Under the pieces are notes generated by a model, which was not told the origin of the DNA, did not search any database, and worked only from the letters and a program-made list of their open reading frames with translations. 64,000 bases of DNA, taken from assembly GCF_002240355.1 (NCBI RefSeq), contig NZ_CP016353.1, positions 2,158,501 to 2,222,500 of the forward strand, read 5' to 3'. Origin of the DNA: Prauserella marina (lineage in GTDB: Bacteria; Actinomycetota; Actinomycetes; Mycobacteriales; Pseudonocardiaceae). Positions 23,766 through 32,254 of this stretch are shown here, in pieces (the first letter of the stretch is position 1; the number at the start of each line of letters is the position of its first letter). Both the position numbers and the translations under genes were made by a program.

Positions 23766-26547
23766 GGAGCAGTCCCTTGTGGAGGTCGTAGGTGAGCAGG
23801 AAAGTCTGGTCGCCCGCACGGATCCCGGTCTGCCGGTTGTCGTCCAGGGCCAGGATGAGCTGCCCCGCCAACATGGGTGTCGCGCGGAAGCTGTCGGGAT
23901 GTGCGTCGTGTTCGAGCGCGGCGATCACGGCGTCGATGACCCCGGGGTGAGACAGGGCGAGCGGCAGCCGCAGGGTGCAGGCCGCGACCACGCGGGCATC
24001 TCGGCTGGGCACGGGCTCGTCCAGAGGCAGCTGAATACCCGCGCCCCGTTCGAGCCAGTCAGCGGTGCGCAGTCCGCCATCGTGGTCGCGTTGCACCACA
24101 AGGACTTCGAGTGATTCCGCGCCATCCCGAACCTGCGCCAACCCTTGTTGGCTTTCGCCGTCTCCCACTCCGGCCCGCAGCCATCCGACGAGGCTCCTCT
24201 CGGGTGAATCCGGGTCACCGAGCAAGTACGTCGCCGCACGGTTCACGCGTTCGACGGCGTCGGCCGAGGCACGCTTGGCGGCATCGGCCATTTCCGGTTG
24301 CCAGCTGGCCGGGCCGAGAGGAGTGTCCGCGTATGCGTCACGCACGAGACTGGGAATGTCTGTCGGCAAGGTGACCGTGCTGCGGTCGGTGAACAACGCG
24401 GCCGACCGCAGTAACGGATGCTCGCGATACACGCGGCGCGACCCCGTGACCGCCCGCACTGGGAACGCTGCCCAGTCCTCGACTCCGGTGATCGCGCAGC
24501 GCGGAAAGCGCACACCCGGTGGCCGGTCGCGGAGGTGCCGGTGGAGGCGGCCCATCCGCTGTAGTACCAGGTCCGCGGGCGCCAGGTCGGTCACGAGCAG
24601 ATCGAAGTCGACGTCCAGTGACTGTTCCAGGACTTGTGAGGCGACCACGATGTGAGTCGAGGGCCTGGAATTGTCCCGAGTGGACGGTCCAAATCGGTGG
24701 ACGAGGTCCTTGTCGATCCGGGACCGGTCGCAGGCAAGGAAACGCGAGTGGTTCACCGTGATCGCGTTTTCGCCGAACTCGGCGGCCAGCCGGTCCGCGG
24801 TTTCCTGAACCCGGGTAACGGTGTTGCGCACCACGGCCGCGCAACCGCCGTCGGCGAGGTGCGTGCGCAGGTAGGCCACGAGTGTGTCGAGGTCGTCCGG
24901 TAGCCGGTCGAGGGTGACCTCCGGCCCGGCGTCCGCGTGGACGGTACGGACTTCGCCGCGTGAACTGAGGACGGCCGGATAGCCCACGTCGGACTCGTCC
25001 GGTATCACGGCGCTGGTGCCGCTGCCTTCGCCGTAGGCGTGGAGTAATTCGGCCCTGCGGGCCGGAGGCAGCGTCGCCGACAACAGCACCACCGGAACGC
25101 CGTAGGTTCCCAGCCAGTGCAGGATGCGGTGCAGGTATTGCGACATGTAGACGTCGTAGGCGTGGACTTCGTCGATCACCACGACCTTTCCGGCCAAGGC
25201 AAGGTGCCGCAGCATTACGTGGCGGCTTTTCAGCCCGCCCACCAGAATCTGATCGATCGTGCACACCGCGAAGGAGGCGAGAAGCCCTTTCTTCCGTCCA
25301 CGGAGCCATTCATGCACGACGACGTTCTCGTCGTTGCTTTCGCCGACGTCGGCGAACCGGCCACGGCGCATCAGTCCGGCGTACTCGTCGTTCAACGACG
25401 CCTTGCCGTGCGCCAGCACCAGCGAGATGGCTGTTGAATCGTTGCTGGGCAAAGCTTTTATCCACTCACGGACCCGCGAGAACATCGCGTCCGTCGTAGC
25501 CTGGGTCGGTAATGCGATCAGCACGCCACCAGCACCGGAGGTGTGTGCCAGCTCCTCCGCCGCGACCAGCGCCGCTTCGGTCTTGCCAACTCCCATTGGC
25601 GCTTCGACGATCACCATTCCTGCACCGCGTATCGCCCGCGCGACCTCCGTCATCGCGACCTGGACGGGGCGTGCGTGAGAAACTTGCGGAAAGCGAGTAC
25701 GGAACAAGTCCTGGATATCCGGACACGGAGCGACGGGAAGCCACCGAGGTGGCAGATCCAACTGTTCCCATGCTTTTTCGACCCGAGCGGCGGTGGTTTT
25801 CCGGTCAGGAAGCCATGGTTGGCGATCGGCCGTGGAAATGGGTTCGAACGGGAAGAAATCCTCGTTTGAGGCTATCCAGTCCGCCATGATGACGACTGCG
25901 GTCAGCAATACGAGACTGGATTTGGACATGCGCGACTCGGATAGTGAGGTGAGAAGTGACGGCTCGCATACGACACCGGTCATGTGACGCAGAATTGCAC
26001 GGCGCGCATCTTGCCAAGCTGTGTCGCCCGCCAAATCTGGACGCCGGGTGACGAGACTCAGCTGTGTTGGTTCTGGAGCCACGCCGTGGTGACTACCTAC
26101 GACTGATGCCAATTGATTCGCCAGGCCGCGACTGGGAAGACCTATTTCGTGTGTCAGCCAATCCCGTACCGCGAGGTGTCCCACGAGTCCATGTGACACC
26201 TTTGAGCGGTCAGAATCCTTTGCCTGCAATGGATTCATCGCGAGTCCGTGCCGGGTCATCCTGTTTGTCAGTTCCGGGACCTGAACCGCGAAAGCCGGGC
26301 TCGCCTTGCCGACGTCGTGTATTCCGGCAAGCCAAACGACGAGAGTCGAAGCGGTGACCGGTGACCCTTCAAGGTCGCGTTCGAGGAATGACCTCGTCTG
26401 ATGAGGAAGCCATTCGTCGACGATGAGGCGAGCTACGCCGGCACTGTCTTCCAGGTGCTGTATCAGCGGCAACCATCGTTCGACAATTCCGTTCTGGTCG
26501 CGCGTTGTCTTCCCCCAGGGCGACAACCAGGCAATACCGTTCGACAT
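23752..26547 (-). CDS. cas3: CRISPR helicase-nuclease Cas3
   Basis: A 931-residue fusion of an HD nuclease and an SF2 helicase that degrades Cascade-marked DNA. The HD pair is His77-Asp78 (WLAGIHDVGKAS), with SHGLVGH and VGSHHG supplying further metal ligands. The helicase has the Walker A EAPMGVGKTEAAL, the DEVH box (VVVIDEVHAYD) and LLSATLPP. ATG 26547 follows GAGGGA; 21 extra residues from 26610 lack an SD. It heads the eight-gene cas operon. The 26548-26834 gap upstream must hold the operon promoter, but I see no clear consensus. Confidence 0.95.
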   Translation of the reverse strand: MSNGIAWLSPWGKTTRDQNGIVERWLPLIQHLEDSAGVARLIVDEWLPHQTRSFLERDLEGSPVTASTLVVWLAGIHDVGKASPAFAVQVPELTNRMTRHGLAMNPLQAKDSDRSKVSHGLVGHLAVRDWLTHEIGLPSRGLANQLASVVGSHHGVAPEPTQLSLVTRRPDLAGDTAWQDARRAILRHMTGVVCEPSLLTSLSESRMSKSSLVLLTAVVIMADWIASNEDFFPFEPISTADRQPWLPDRKTTAARVEKAWEQLDLPPRWLPVAPCPDIQDLFRTRFPQVSHARPVQVAMTEVARAIRGAGMVIVEAPMGVGKTEAALVAAEELAHTSGAGGVLIALPTQATTDAMFSRVREWIKALPSNDSTAISLVLAHGKASLNDEYAGLMRRGRFADVGESNDENVVVHEWLRGRKKGLLASFAVCTIDQILVGGLKSRHVMLRHLALAGKVVVIDEVHAYDVYMSQYLHRILHWLGTYGVPVVLLSATLPPARRAELLHAYGEGSGTSAVIPDESDVGYPAVLSSRGEVRTVHADAGPEVTLDRLPDDLDTLVAYLRTHLADGGCAAVVRNTVTRVQETADRLAAEFGENAITVNHSRFLACDRSRIDKDLVHRFGPSTRDNSRPSTHIVVASQVLEQSLDVDFDLLVTDLAPADLVLQRMGRLHRHLRDRPPGVRFPRCAITGVEDWAAFPVRAVTGSRRVYREHPLLRSAALFTDRSTVTLPTDIPSLVRDAYADTPLGPASWQPEMADAAKRASADAVERVNRAATYLLGDPDSPERSLVGWLRAGVGDGESQQGLAQVRDGAESLEVLVVQRDHDGGLRTADWLERGAGIQLPLDEPVPSRDARVVAACTLRLPLALSHPGVIDAVIAALEHDAHPDSFRATPMLAGQLILALDDNRQTGIRAGDQTFLLTYDLHKGLLHDRI

Positions 26548-26834
26548 GCGTCCCTCAGTGGATGGTGTCGAGCAATTCGGTTTTCGGGATCTGATGCGGG
26601 TATATCTCACCAGAAGGAACAGGTGTTACTCGGTTCTTCCGTGGTGACCAAAGCGTGATGTAGTCATTTCTGACCAGTCCGAGGCGTATCCGGTGATTTC
26701 TTGTGGTGTCGCAGTAGTGCTGTCGGATGATAACGAATTTCGGGAGCGTGCTGGTTTATTTCTAAGGGTGATTGGGTAGGGAAATTGCGGTCGGCCGGGC
26801 CTTGGGGAGAGATGCTTACAGCGCTGGAGGTGAT

Positions 26835-27591
26835 GGAGGCGGCGCGGGCGCGCGAGGAAGACAGAACGTGGGTGAGTAACGGGACTTGAACCCGGACCGC
26901 CCCGCGGGTGTGGGGAAGACCTGCTCGTCGTCGACCAGGCGAAGTACTTCAACGGACCACCCCCGCGTGTGCGGGGAAGACTCAAATTGCCGTAACGGCG
27001 GGACCCGTGCTGCCAGGACCACCCCCGCGTGTGCGGGGAAGACTGGAGCGGTGGCGCGGCGTCGGACTGAGGGCGCGGACCACCCCGCGTGTGCGGGGAA
27101 GACTCGGAGGGCACCGGCGCGTTGATCTCGGCAACGGGACCACCCCCGCGTGTGCGGGGAAGACGACCGCGAATACGTGCGCGGGCTCATGGCCGAGGGA
27201 CCACCCCCGCGTGTGCGGGGAAGACTACATCAAGGGAATCAACACCTGGAAGAACCAGGGACCACCCCCGCGTGTGCGGGGAAGACTACGAAACCCAACA
27301 GAAACTGCTGTTCCTGTGGGGACCACCCCCGCGTGTGCGGGGAAGACGATCGTCGATGGTGTCCGGTCGGTCGTAGAGACGGACCACCCCCGCGTGTGCG
27401 GGGAAGACCCGCTGCCGAAGGTGCTCGTGTACTGGGAGTACGGACCACCCCCGCGTGTGCGGGGAAGACGTGTCCCGAACCACTACCGCGCGTCCTATGT
27501 GGGGACCACCCCCGCGTGTGCGGGGAAGACGATCCTGGGGCCGACCGGCTCGCCTTGCTCCAGGGACCACCCCCGCGTGTGCGGGGAAGAC
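26835..27591 (-). CRISPR. CRISPR array 2, type I-E, 12-13 repeats
   Basis: Eleven good 28-base repeats (26954-27591; one, at 27077, lacks a C) have a 61-base period with about 33-base spacers. Plus strand begins GGACCACCCC and ends GCGGGGAAGAC. A decayed 27-base copy is at 26894-26920 and a more decayed 28-base copy at 26835-26862. The crRNA sense is the minus strand, repeat GTCTTCCCCG...GGTGGTCC. The loop and the 5' handle differ from array 1 while the stem is kept. The array lies upstream of cas3, leader at the right, so transcripts run toward the cas operon. Confidence 0.97.
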
Positions 27592-27630
27592 ACTTCTTGA
27601 CCTGCGAGTATACAGAGCCTGAATCGATTA
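27592..27630 (-). promoter_or_regulatory. Leader of CRISPR array 2
   Basis: The 39 bases next to the newest repeat match array 1 at ACTTC-TGACC-GCGA and CCTGAATCGATTA (27618-27630). The motif starts 26 bases from the repeat, against 27 in array 1. The remaining 150 bases up to the next gene are AT-richer than the surroundings and probably include the array promoter. Confidence 0.8.
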
Positions 27631-27779
27631 ATTTTGGGAAGAGACAACACCTCGTCGACTTGGCTGCCTGGTGCATCGGTCGCACCACGTTGCCCGGAAC
27701 CGGGCTCCTCGCGAGCGAATTACACCCGTGAACGAACAACCCGGTCGCCTTCCCCATCTGGATAGGCCAGGATTCGGCC

Positions 27780-28286
27780 ATGAACGAGGATCCGAGAACT
27801 CATCCGCCCCGTGAGGGTGACGAACGCGCTTCCCTGACGGGTTTCCTGGATTTCCAGCGCCAGACCCTTGCCGTCAAGTGCGCGGGGCTGAACGCGGAAC
27901 AACTGAGGCGTAAGACCGTCCCGCCGTCCGATATGTCGCTGATCGGCCTCGTGCGGCACATGGCCGAGATCGAGCGGGGTTGGTTCGAGAAGGTCATGAA
28001 CGGCGAGCAGCTTGACACCTATTGGGGGATGCGTCCCGACGGCGACTACGCCGAGTTCGATGTCGACGACGCCGAGCCGGACGAGGCGTTCGCCGTCTGG
28101 AACAAGGCGTGCGCGCGATCGAGCGAGATCGTGGCCGCGATCGAGTCGCTCGATACCGTCCGCCACCACGGCGATCTCGGCTACTCGCTTCGCTGGGTGC
28201 TCATTCACATGATCGAGGAATACGCCCGGCACAACGGGCACGCCGATCTGCTGCGCGAGCGTATCGACGGCGAAACGGGGGAGTGA
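27780..28286 (+). CDS. DinB-like (DUF664) protein
   Basis: A 168-residue four-helix-bundle protein. LVRHMAEIERGWF and MIEEYARHNGHADLLRERIDG supply the three His of the metal site seen in DinB/DUF664 and mycothiol-dependent enzymes such as the maleylpyruvate isomerase N-domain. In actinobacteria many members are bacillithiol/mycothiol S-transferases, so a thiol-transfer role is plausible but unproven. It stands alone beyond array 2. Confidence 0.88.
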   Translation: MNEDPRTHPPREGDERASLTGFLDFQRQTLAVKCAGLNAEQLRRKTVPPSDMSLIGLVRHMAEIERGWFEKVMNGEQLDTYWGMRPDGDYAEFDVDDAEPDEAFAVWNKACARSSEIVAAIESLDTVRHHGDLGYSLRWVLIHMIEEYARHNGHADLLRERIDGETGE

Positions 28287-28499
28287 GGGTGCCGGGATGC
28301 CCCGGTGTCCACAATGGTTCGCGAGCACATCGCGACGTCCGGCCGAAACAGGCCGAAAGCCTCTTGCCTCGTCGGGAGGAACACCGTCCGATGGGTACAG
28401 GTGACCGCATGGACGGCAAGTGCGGGCAACGTTCACCGGGAGACACGGATTTCCGTGAATCCCCACGGTCGCGTGGACGGGCGGCGAAGTGAGGGTGAC

Positions 28500-29015
28500 A
28501 TGGCGCGGGCTTCGCGAGACACGGCGACGAGAGAGTCGGGCAGCGGGCGGCGCCGTGCGTCCGGCATCTACGGCGCGATCGTCGCAGCGGCTGTTCTGAC
28601 GGCGGCCGGGGAAGCGTTGTCCACCGCGGCGCTCGCGGTCGCCGTCGTCGCCACCTTGCTGGTGTATTGGCTTGCCGAGGAGTACGCGGTGTTGCTCGGC
28701 CAGCACGCCGAGGCGGGGAAACTGCCCAGTGCCGGGCGAATTCGCGCCGAGCTGGCCGCGACCTGGCCGATGGTGACGGCCTCCTACGGGCCGCTGGTGG
28801 CTTTGCTGCTGGCCTGGCTCGCCGGTGCCTCGCCGGTCACGGCCGCGAACGTCGGTCTCGTGGCCGCGGTACTGCTGCTGGTTTTTCACGCCTGGTCGGC
28901 GGGAATGGCCGCGCGGTTGCGGGGAGTTCCGCTGATCGCCGTCACCACGGTCGCGGCTCTGCTCGGCGTGCTCATGGTGGTATTGAAGAACTTCGTACTG
29001 TTGCATTTGCACTGA
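28500..29015 (+). CDS. Four-helix membrane protein of unknown function
   Basis: A 171-residue protein with a polar, basic N-terminus (RDTATRESGSGRRRAS) and four to five hydrophobic segments, ending in VLKNFVLLHLH. No catalytic motif is visible. ATG 28500 has GAGGG close upstream; the frame from 28305 has no SD and reads through a non-coding gap (28287-28499, in which I see nothing). Similar small proteins are annotated as hypothetical membrane proteins in actinomycetes. Confidence 0.7.
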   Translation: MARASRDTATRESGSGRRRASGIYGAIVAAAVLTAAGEALSTAALAVAVVATLLVYWLAEEYAVLLGQHAEAGKLPSAGRIRAELAATWPMVTASYGPLVALLLAWLAGASPVTAANVGLVAAVLLLVFHAWSAGMAARLRGVPLIAVTTVAALLGVLMVVLKNFVLLHLH

Positions 29016-29134
29016 TTCCGCTCGCCGCTGAGTGACCGGCGACCGGGGCCGTCCTGTTCGCGGTCGGCGCGCTCGCGAAGAGGTCGGGACCAAGTACCCT
29101 GTTGGCTGGCGGCGGAATCCGTAGCGTCGGGCTC

Positions 29135-30514
29135 ATGTCCGAACGGGCGGGAGCCGGAACGGCGGTGCTGGTACCGCTGGCGCTGGCGCAGTTCATTTGC
29201 AGTTTCGCGGGCTCCGCGATGAACGTGATGATCAACGACATCAGTACCGACCTCGACACCTCGGTGCACGGGGTCCAACTGGTGATCACCGCTTTCCTGC
29301 TCGTCATGGCAGCGCTGATGATTCCGGGCGGGAAGCTGACCGATCTTCTCGGCAGGAAGCGGTGTTTCGTCGCGGGACTCGCGCTCTACGGGGCCGGGGC
29401 GTTGCTCAGCGCGCTCGCGCCGGGAATCGTCGTGCTTTTTCTCGGCAACTCGATACTCGAAGGGATCGGCACCGCGCTGCTGATCCCGCCGGTTTACATT
29501 CTCACCACGTTGCTGTTCACCGATCTCGCGTCGAGGGCCAAAGCCTTCGGGGCCATCATGGCGATGGGCGGCGTCGGCGCCGCGGCAGGGCCGTTGATCG
29601 GCGGGCTCATCACGTCGGGGATCGGCTGGCGTGCCACGTTCGGCTTCCAGGTGCTGATCATCATCGTGATCATCGTGCTCGGGCGCAAGATCACCGACCC
29701 ACTCCCCGCGGAAACCGGGCGTTCCTTCGACGTCGGCGGTACGGTGTTGTCGGCCGTCGGCCTGGTCACGCTGGTGCTAGGAATTCTCGCGGCCGACAAC
29801 AACATCTGGCTCACCCTGGCTTTGCTGGCGGCCGGGTCGCTCGTGCTCGCGGGGTTCTTTGCCAGGGTGCGGGTGAGGGAGCACGCCGGAAAGGCGGTAT
29901 TGGTCTCGACCAGTATGTTCAAGAACAAGGTCGTCAATCTCGGCCTCGTCACCCAGAATCTGCAATGGCTGATGCTGCTGGGTTCCTCGTTCGTGGTGGC
30001 GACCTATCTACAGGTCGTGCGGCATTACAACGCGATCGAGACCGGAGTGATCTTCACTCCGGCCACCATCGGCCTGCTCGGGTCGTCGCTGCTGGCCGAA
30101 CGGTTGGCGAAACGAAGGGAACAGCGCAGCTTGATCATGGCCGGTTTCGTGCTGACGGTCGCCGGTATGGGGCTGCTGCTGGCATTCGCGGGCCTGTTCA
30201 CATCACCGTGGCCGTTCGCGCCGGGGTTGTTCTTCATCGGGCTCGGCCTCGGACTGATGTTGACGCCGTCGGTCAACGTGGTGCAGTCGGGGTTCGGGGA
30301 TGAACAGCAGGGCGAGATCTCCGGGGTCTCGCGCTGCGTGTCCAACCTCGGTTCCTCACTGGGCACGGCCATCGCCGGGACGATCCTGGTTTCCGGACTG
30401 ACCTCGCACAGCTACGCCGCGGCGATGATCGTGCTGGCGGTGGCCGGAGTGGGCGGGCTCGGTGCCGCCGCTTTCCTGCCCCGCGAGCGAGCCGTGGCCG
30501 CTGGCCCCGCGTGA
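29135..30514 (+). CDS. MFS transporter, DHA2 (QacA/EmrB-like) exporter
   Basis: A 459-residue permease with about 14 membrane segments. GKLTDLLGRKRCFVAG is the conserved loop after helix 2, and GVGAAAGPLIGGLI is the antiporter motif C region in helix 5. It should export hydrophobic compounds in exchange for protons. ATG 29135 is chosen; an upstream TTG at 29102 would add 11 unlikely residues. No clear SD is present, so the message may be leaderless. It is convergent with the DUF7144 gene 13 bases away and has no adjacent regulator. Confidence 0.88.
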   Translation: MSERAGAGTAVLVPLALAQFICSFAGSAMNVMINDISTDLDTSVHGVQLVITAFLLVMAALMIPGGKLTDLLGRKRCFVAGLALYGAGALLSALAPGIVVLFLGNSILEGIGTALLIPPVYILTTLLFTDLASRAKAFGAIMAMGGVGAAAGPLIGGLITSGIGWRATFGFQVLIIIVIIVLGRKITDPLPAETGRSFDVGGTVLSAVGLVTLVLGILAADNNIWLTLALLAAGSLVLAGFFARVRVREHAGKAVLVSTSMFKNKVVNLGLVTQNLQWLMLLGSSFVVATYLQVVRHYNAIETGVIFTPATIGLLGSSLLAERLAKRREQRSLIMAGFVLTVAGMGLLLAFAGLFTSPWPFAPGLFFIGLGLGLMLTPSVNVVQSGFGDEQQGEISGVSRCVSNLGSSLGTAIAGTILVSGLTSHSYAAAMIVLAVAGVGGLGAAAFLPRERAVAAGPA

Positions 30515-30527
30515 TTCCGCAGCTGAT

Positions 30528-31007
30528 TCACCACTGCTCGACCTTGACTTCCTTGCCGTGGACGACAACGGCCCAGATCACGAGTATGTCGAGCGCGATG
30601 ACGATCGTGCACCACACGGGGTTGGCCGCGAGGAAGGCCATCTGGGCAACCGCGTTGACGGCGGCCAGCCCCACCGCGACGACCCTGGCCCACATCGCGC
30701 CGGTGAACAGGCACAACCCCGCCGTGACCGCCGCCGCGCCGAGGCCGAGCTGCACCCAGCCCCAGCCGGTGATGTCGAAGACCAGCAGCCCGGACGGGCC
30801 TACCACGTAGTACTGGTCGTTGAGCAGCGCGACGAGCCCCTGAATGACATTGAACATCCCGAGCAGGATCATCATCGCGCCCGCGAACCAGATCCAGTTC
30901 ACCCACGATGTGCGGGTGATGGGCAATTCCCGTGCTGGCTGGGGTCGCTGGTTCGCGGTGGCCGGGCCGGTGCGGTTGCCGGTGTCGTGATGCGTGTGCT
31001 GAGTCAT
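30528..31007 (-). CDS. DUF7144 family membrane protein (paralogue 1)
   Basis: A 159-residue protein with a polar N-terminal tail of about 35 residues and four membrane helices. The family pattern is clear: W..F.G..M.LLGMFNVIQGLVAL at helix 1 and GWGWVQLGLGAAAVTAGL at helix 3. The function is unknown; such genes cluster with stress genes in actinobacteria. SD is GAAGGGAG. The motif at 31069-31085 lies 62-78 bases upstream and is nearly the same as the one upstream of paralogue 3. Confidence 0.85.
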   Translation of the reverse strand: MTQHTHHDTGNRTGPATANQRPQPARELPITRTSWVNWIWFAGAMMILLGMFNVIQGLVALLNDQYYVVGPSGLLVFDITGWGWVQLGLGAAAVTAGLCLFTGAMWARVVAVGLAAVNAVAQMAFLAANPVWCTIVIALDILVIWAVVVHGKEVKVEQW

Positions 31008-31068
31008 GATTTCTCCCTTCTCCGGATTGCGCGCTCACCGTCCTGCGTCGCCGCCGCCGCCACCGCTC

Positions 31069-31085
31069 CGCCCGTGCGGGGTGAG
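31069..31085 (-). promoter_or_regulatory. CTCACCCC motif upstream of DUF7144 paralogue 1
   Basis: On the minus strand the 17 bases read CTCACCCCGCACGGGCG. Sixteen of 17 bases match the copy at 47479-47495, and both lie 62-80 bases before a DUF7144 start. It is a candidate activator or sigma-factor site. Confidence 0.55.
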
Positions 31086-31163
31086 TCTGTTAGTCCGTGT
31101 CTGACAATTCCGTTGCCCTGCCGCGCGAGGCCAGCGCGGCGTCAGAGGATCATCAGCCACGGC

Positions 31164-31577
31164 CTAGTCGCGCAGCGTGATCTCACGGCCGTGCGCTACG
31201 AGTGCGTAGATCACGATGACGTCGATGGCGACCACGATCGCCGTCCCGGCGGTCGAGGCGGAAGAGAACAGCAGGTGCGTCACGGCGCTGGCGGCGGCGA
31301 ACACGACGCCGCCGACCCGTGCCGCTGAGTTGCCCGAAAGCACGCCGACGCCGGTGAGTACGGCGACGGCGCCCAGCCCCGCTTGCAGCCAGCCCCAGGC
31401 CGGATAGCCCAGTCGGGCCACCAGCCCCGGCGAACCGGTGTCGGAGTAGGCGCTGTCGAACACGGCGACCAGACCTTCGATCGCGTGGAATGACCCCAGC
31501 AGCACCAGCATCATGCCGCAGAAGGCCACCCAGCCGGTCCATCCGGTCGCCCGCTGTGGTTTCGCGTTGTCGCTCAT
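31164..31577 (-). CDS. DUF7144 family membrane protein (paralogue 2)
   Basis: A 137-residue four-helix membrane protein with the same family landmarks (WVAFCGMMLVLLGSFHAIEGLVAV and AWGWLQAGLGAVAVLTGV). It is more diverged from the other two paralogues and lacks the long N-terminal tail. SD is GAGGAA. The 156-base gap to paralogue 1 holds that gene's promoter, so the two are probably separate transcripts. Confidence 0.85.
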   Translation of the reverse strand: MSDNAKPQRATGWTGWVAFCGMMLVLLGSFHAIEGLVAVFDSAYSDTGSPGLVARLGYPAWGWLQAGLGAVAVLTGVGVLSGNSAARVGGVVFAAASAVTHLLFSSASTAGTAIVVAIDVIVIYALVAHGREITLRD

Positions 31578-31652
31578 GACTGGTTCCTCCCCGGGGAATC
31601 GCAGCGGAAGAACCGGTAGCCGTCCTCATCCGGTGCGGATGAACGCGCCGTC

Positions 31653-31669
31653 TCACCATCGGCGGGTGA
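31653..31669. promoter_or_regulatory. TCACC-N7-GGTGA dyad between DUF7144 and DUF1269
   Basis: TCACC and GGTGA form a perfect 5-base inverted repeat, 76-92 bases from both divergent starts (31577 and 31745). It resembles the TCACCCC elements found elsewhere in this cluster and could serve both genes. Confidence 0.4.
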
Positions 31670-31744
31670 TGGCAGGACACCGCCCCCACGGTGAGGGTCG
31701 CCGACGGACACCACGAGCGGGTCCGCCGACGAAGGAGGCATGTG

Positions 31745-32254
31745 ATGGGGACGCTGACGGTGTGGAAGTTCGACTCCGCGAGCGGGGCAGAGCAAGCGTT
31801 GCACCTGCTGACCAGGCTCCAGAAGGAACAGTTGATCAGGATCAATGACGCCGCCTACGTCTCCTGGCCCGAGGGCAGGAAGAAGCCCAAGACCAAGGAC
31901 CTCGGCAAGCTCACCGGAAGCGGCGCGCTCGGAGGGGGTTTCTGGGGATTCCTGTTCGGACTGCTGTTTTTCGTGCCTCTGCTCGGCACGGCGGTGGGCG
32001 CCGCCTTCGGTGCGCTCGCCGGTTCGCTGGCCCACGCCGGAATCGACGAGGACTTCGTCGCCGAGGTCAGACGGCAGGTCGTTCCTGGAACATCGGCGCT
32101 GTTCGTGGTGAGCAGCGAGGCCGTGGCCGACCGGGTGCTGGGCTCGTTCAGGGAGACCGGCGCCTCGCTGATCACCACGAACCTCTCGCACGAGCAGGAA
32201 GAGCGGCTGCGGCAGGCGTTCGCCGAGGCCGAAGACGAGTCGCAAGTGGTGTGA
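31745..32254 (+). CDS. DUF1269 family glycine-zipper membrane protein
   Basis: A 169-residue protein. A short soluble domain (LTVWKFDSASGAEQALHLL) is followed by a glycine-zipper hydrophobic region (GALGGGFWGFLFGLLFFVPLLG and AAFGALAGSLAHAGID) and a C-terminal soluble domain (GTSALFVVSSEAVADRVL). DUF1269 proteins are uncharacterised and stress-associated. ATG 31745 is six bases after AAGGAGG, which excludes the longer frame from 31691. The lipid-kinase ORF on the other strand runs antisense through it; codon bias and SD favour this gene as the real one. Confidence 0.85.
   Translation: MGTLTVWKFDSASGAEQALHLLTRLQKEQLIRINDAAYVSWPEGRKKPKTKDLGKLTGSGALGGGFWGFLFGLLFFVPLLGTAVGAAFGALAGSLAHAGIDEDFVAEVRRQVVPGTSALFVVSSEAVADRVLGSFRETGASLITTNLSHEQEERLRQAFAEAEDESQVV

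Noticed and set aside
26870-26893. A tRNA gene or its remnant
   Set aside because: Only the T-arm and acceptor 3' strand are present, and the segment fits exactly between two decayed repeats, so it is a spacer.
27592-27780. A small gene in the leader of array 2
   Set aside because: No start with SD and no coding bias; matches the other leader instead.
26626-27781. ORFs with repeated PPRVRGR/CAGKT or SPHTRGW peptides
   Set aside because: Same artefact, produced by CRISPR array 2.
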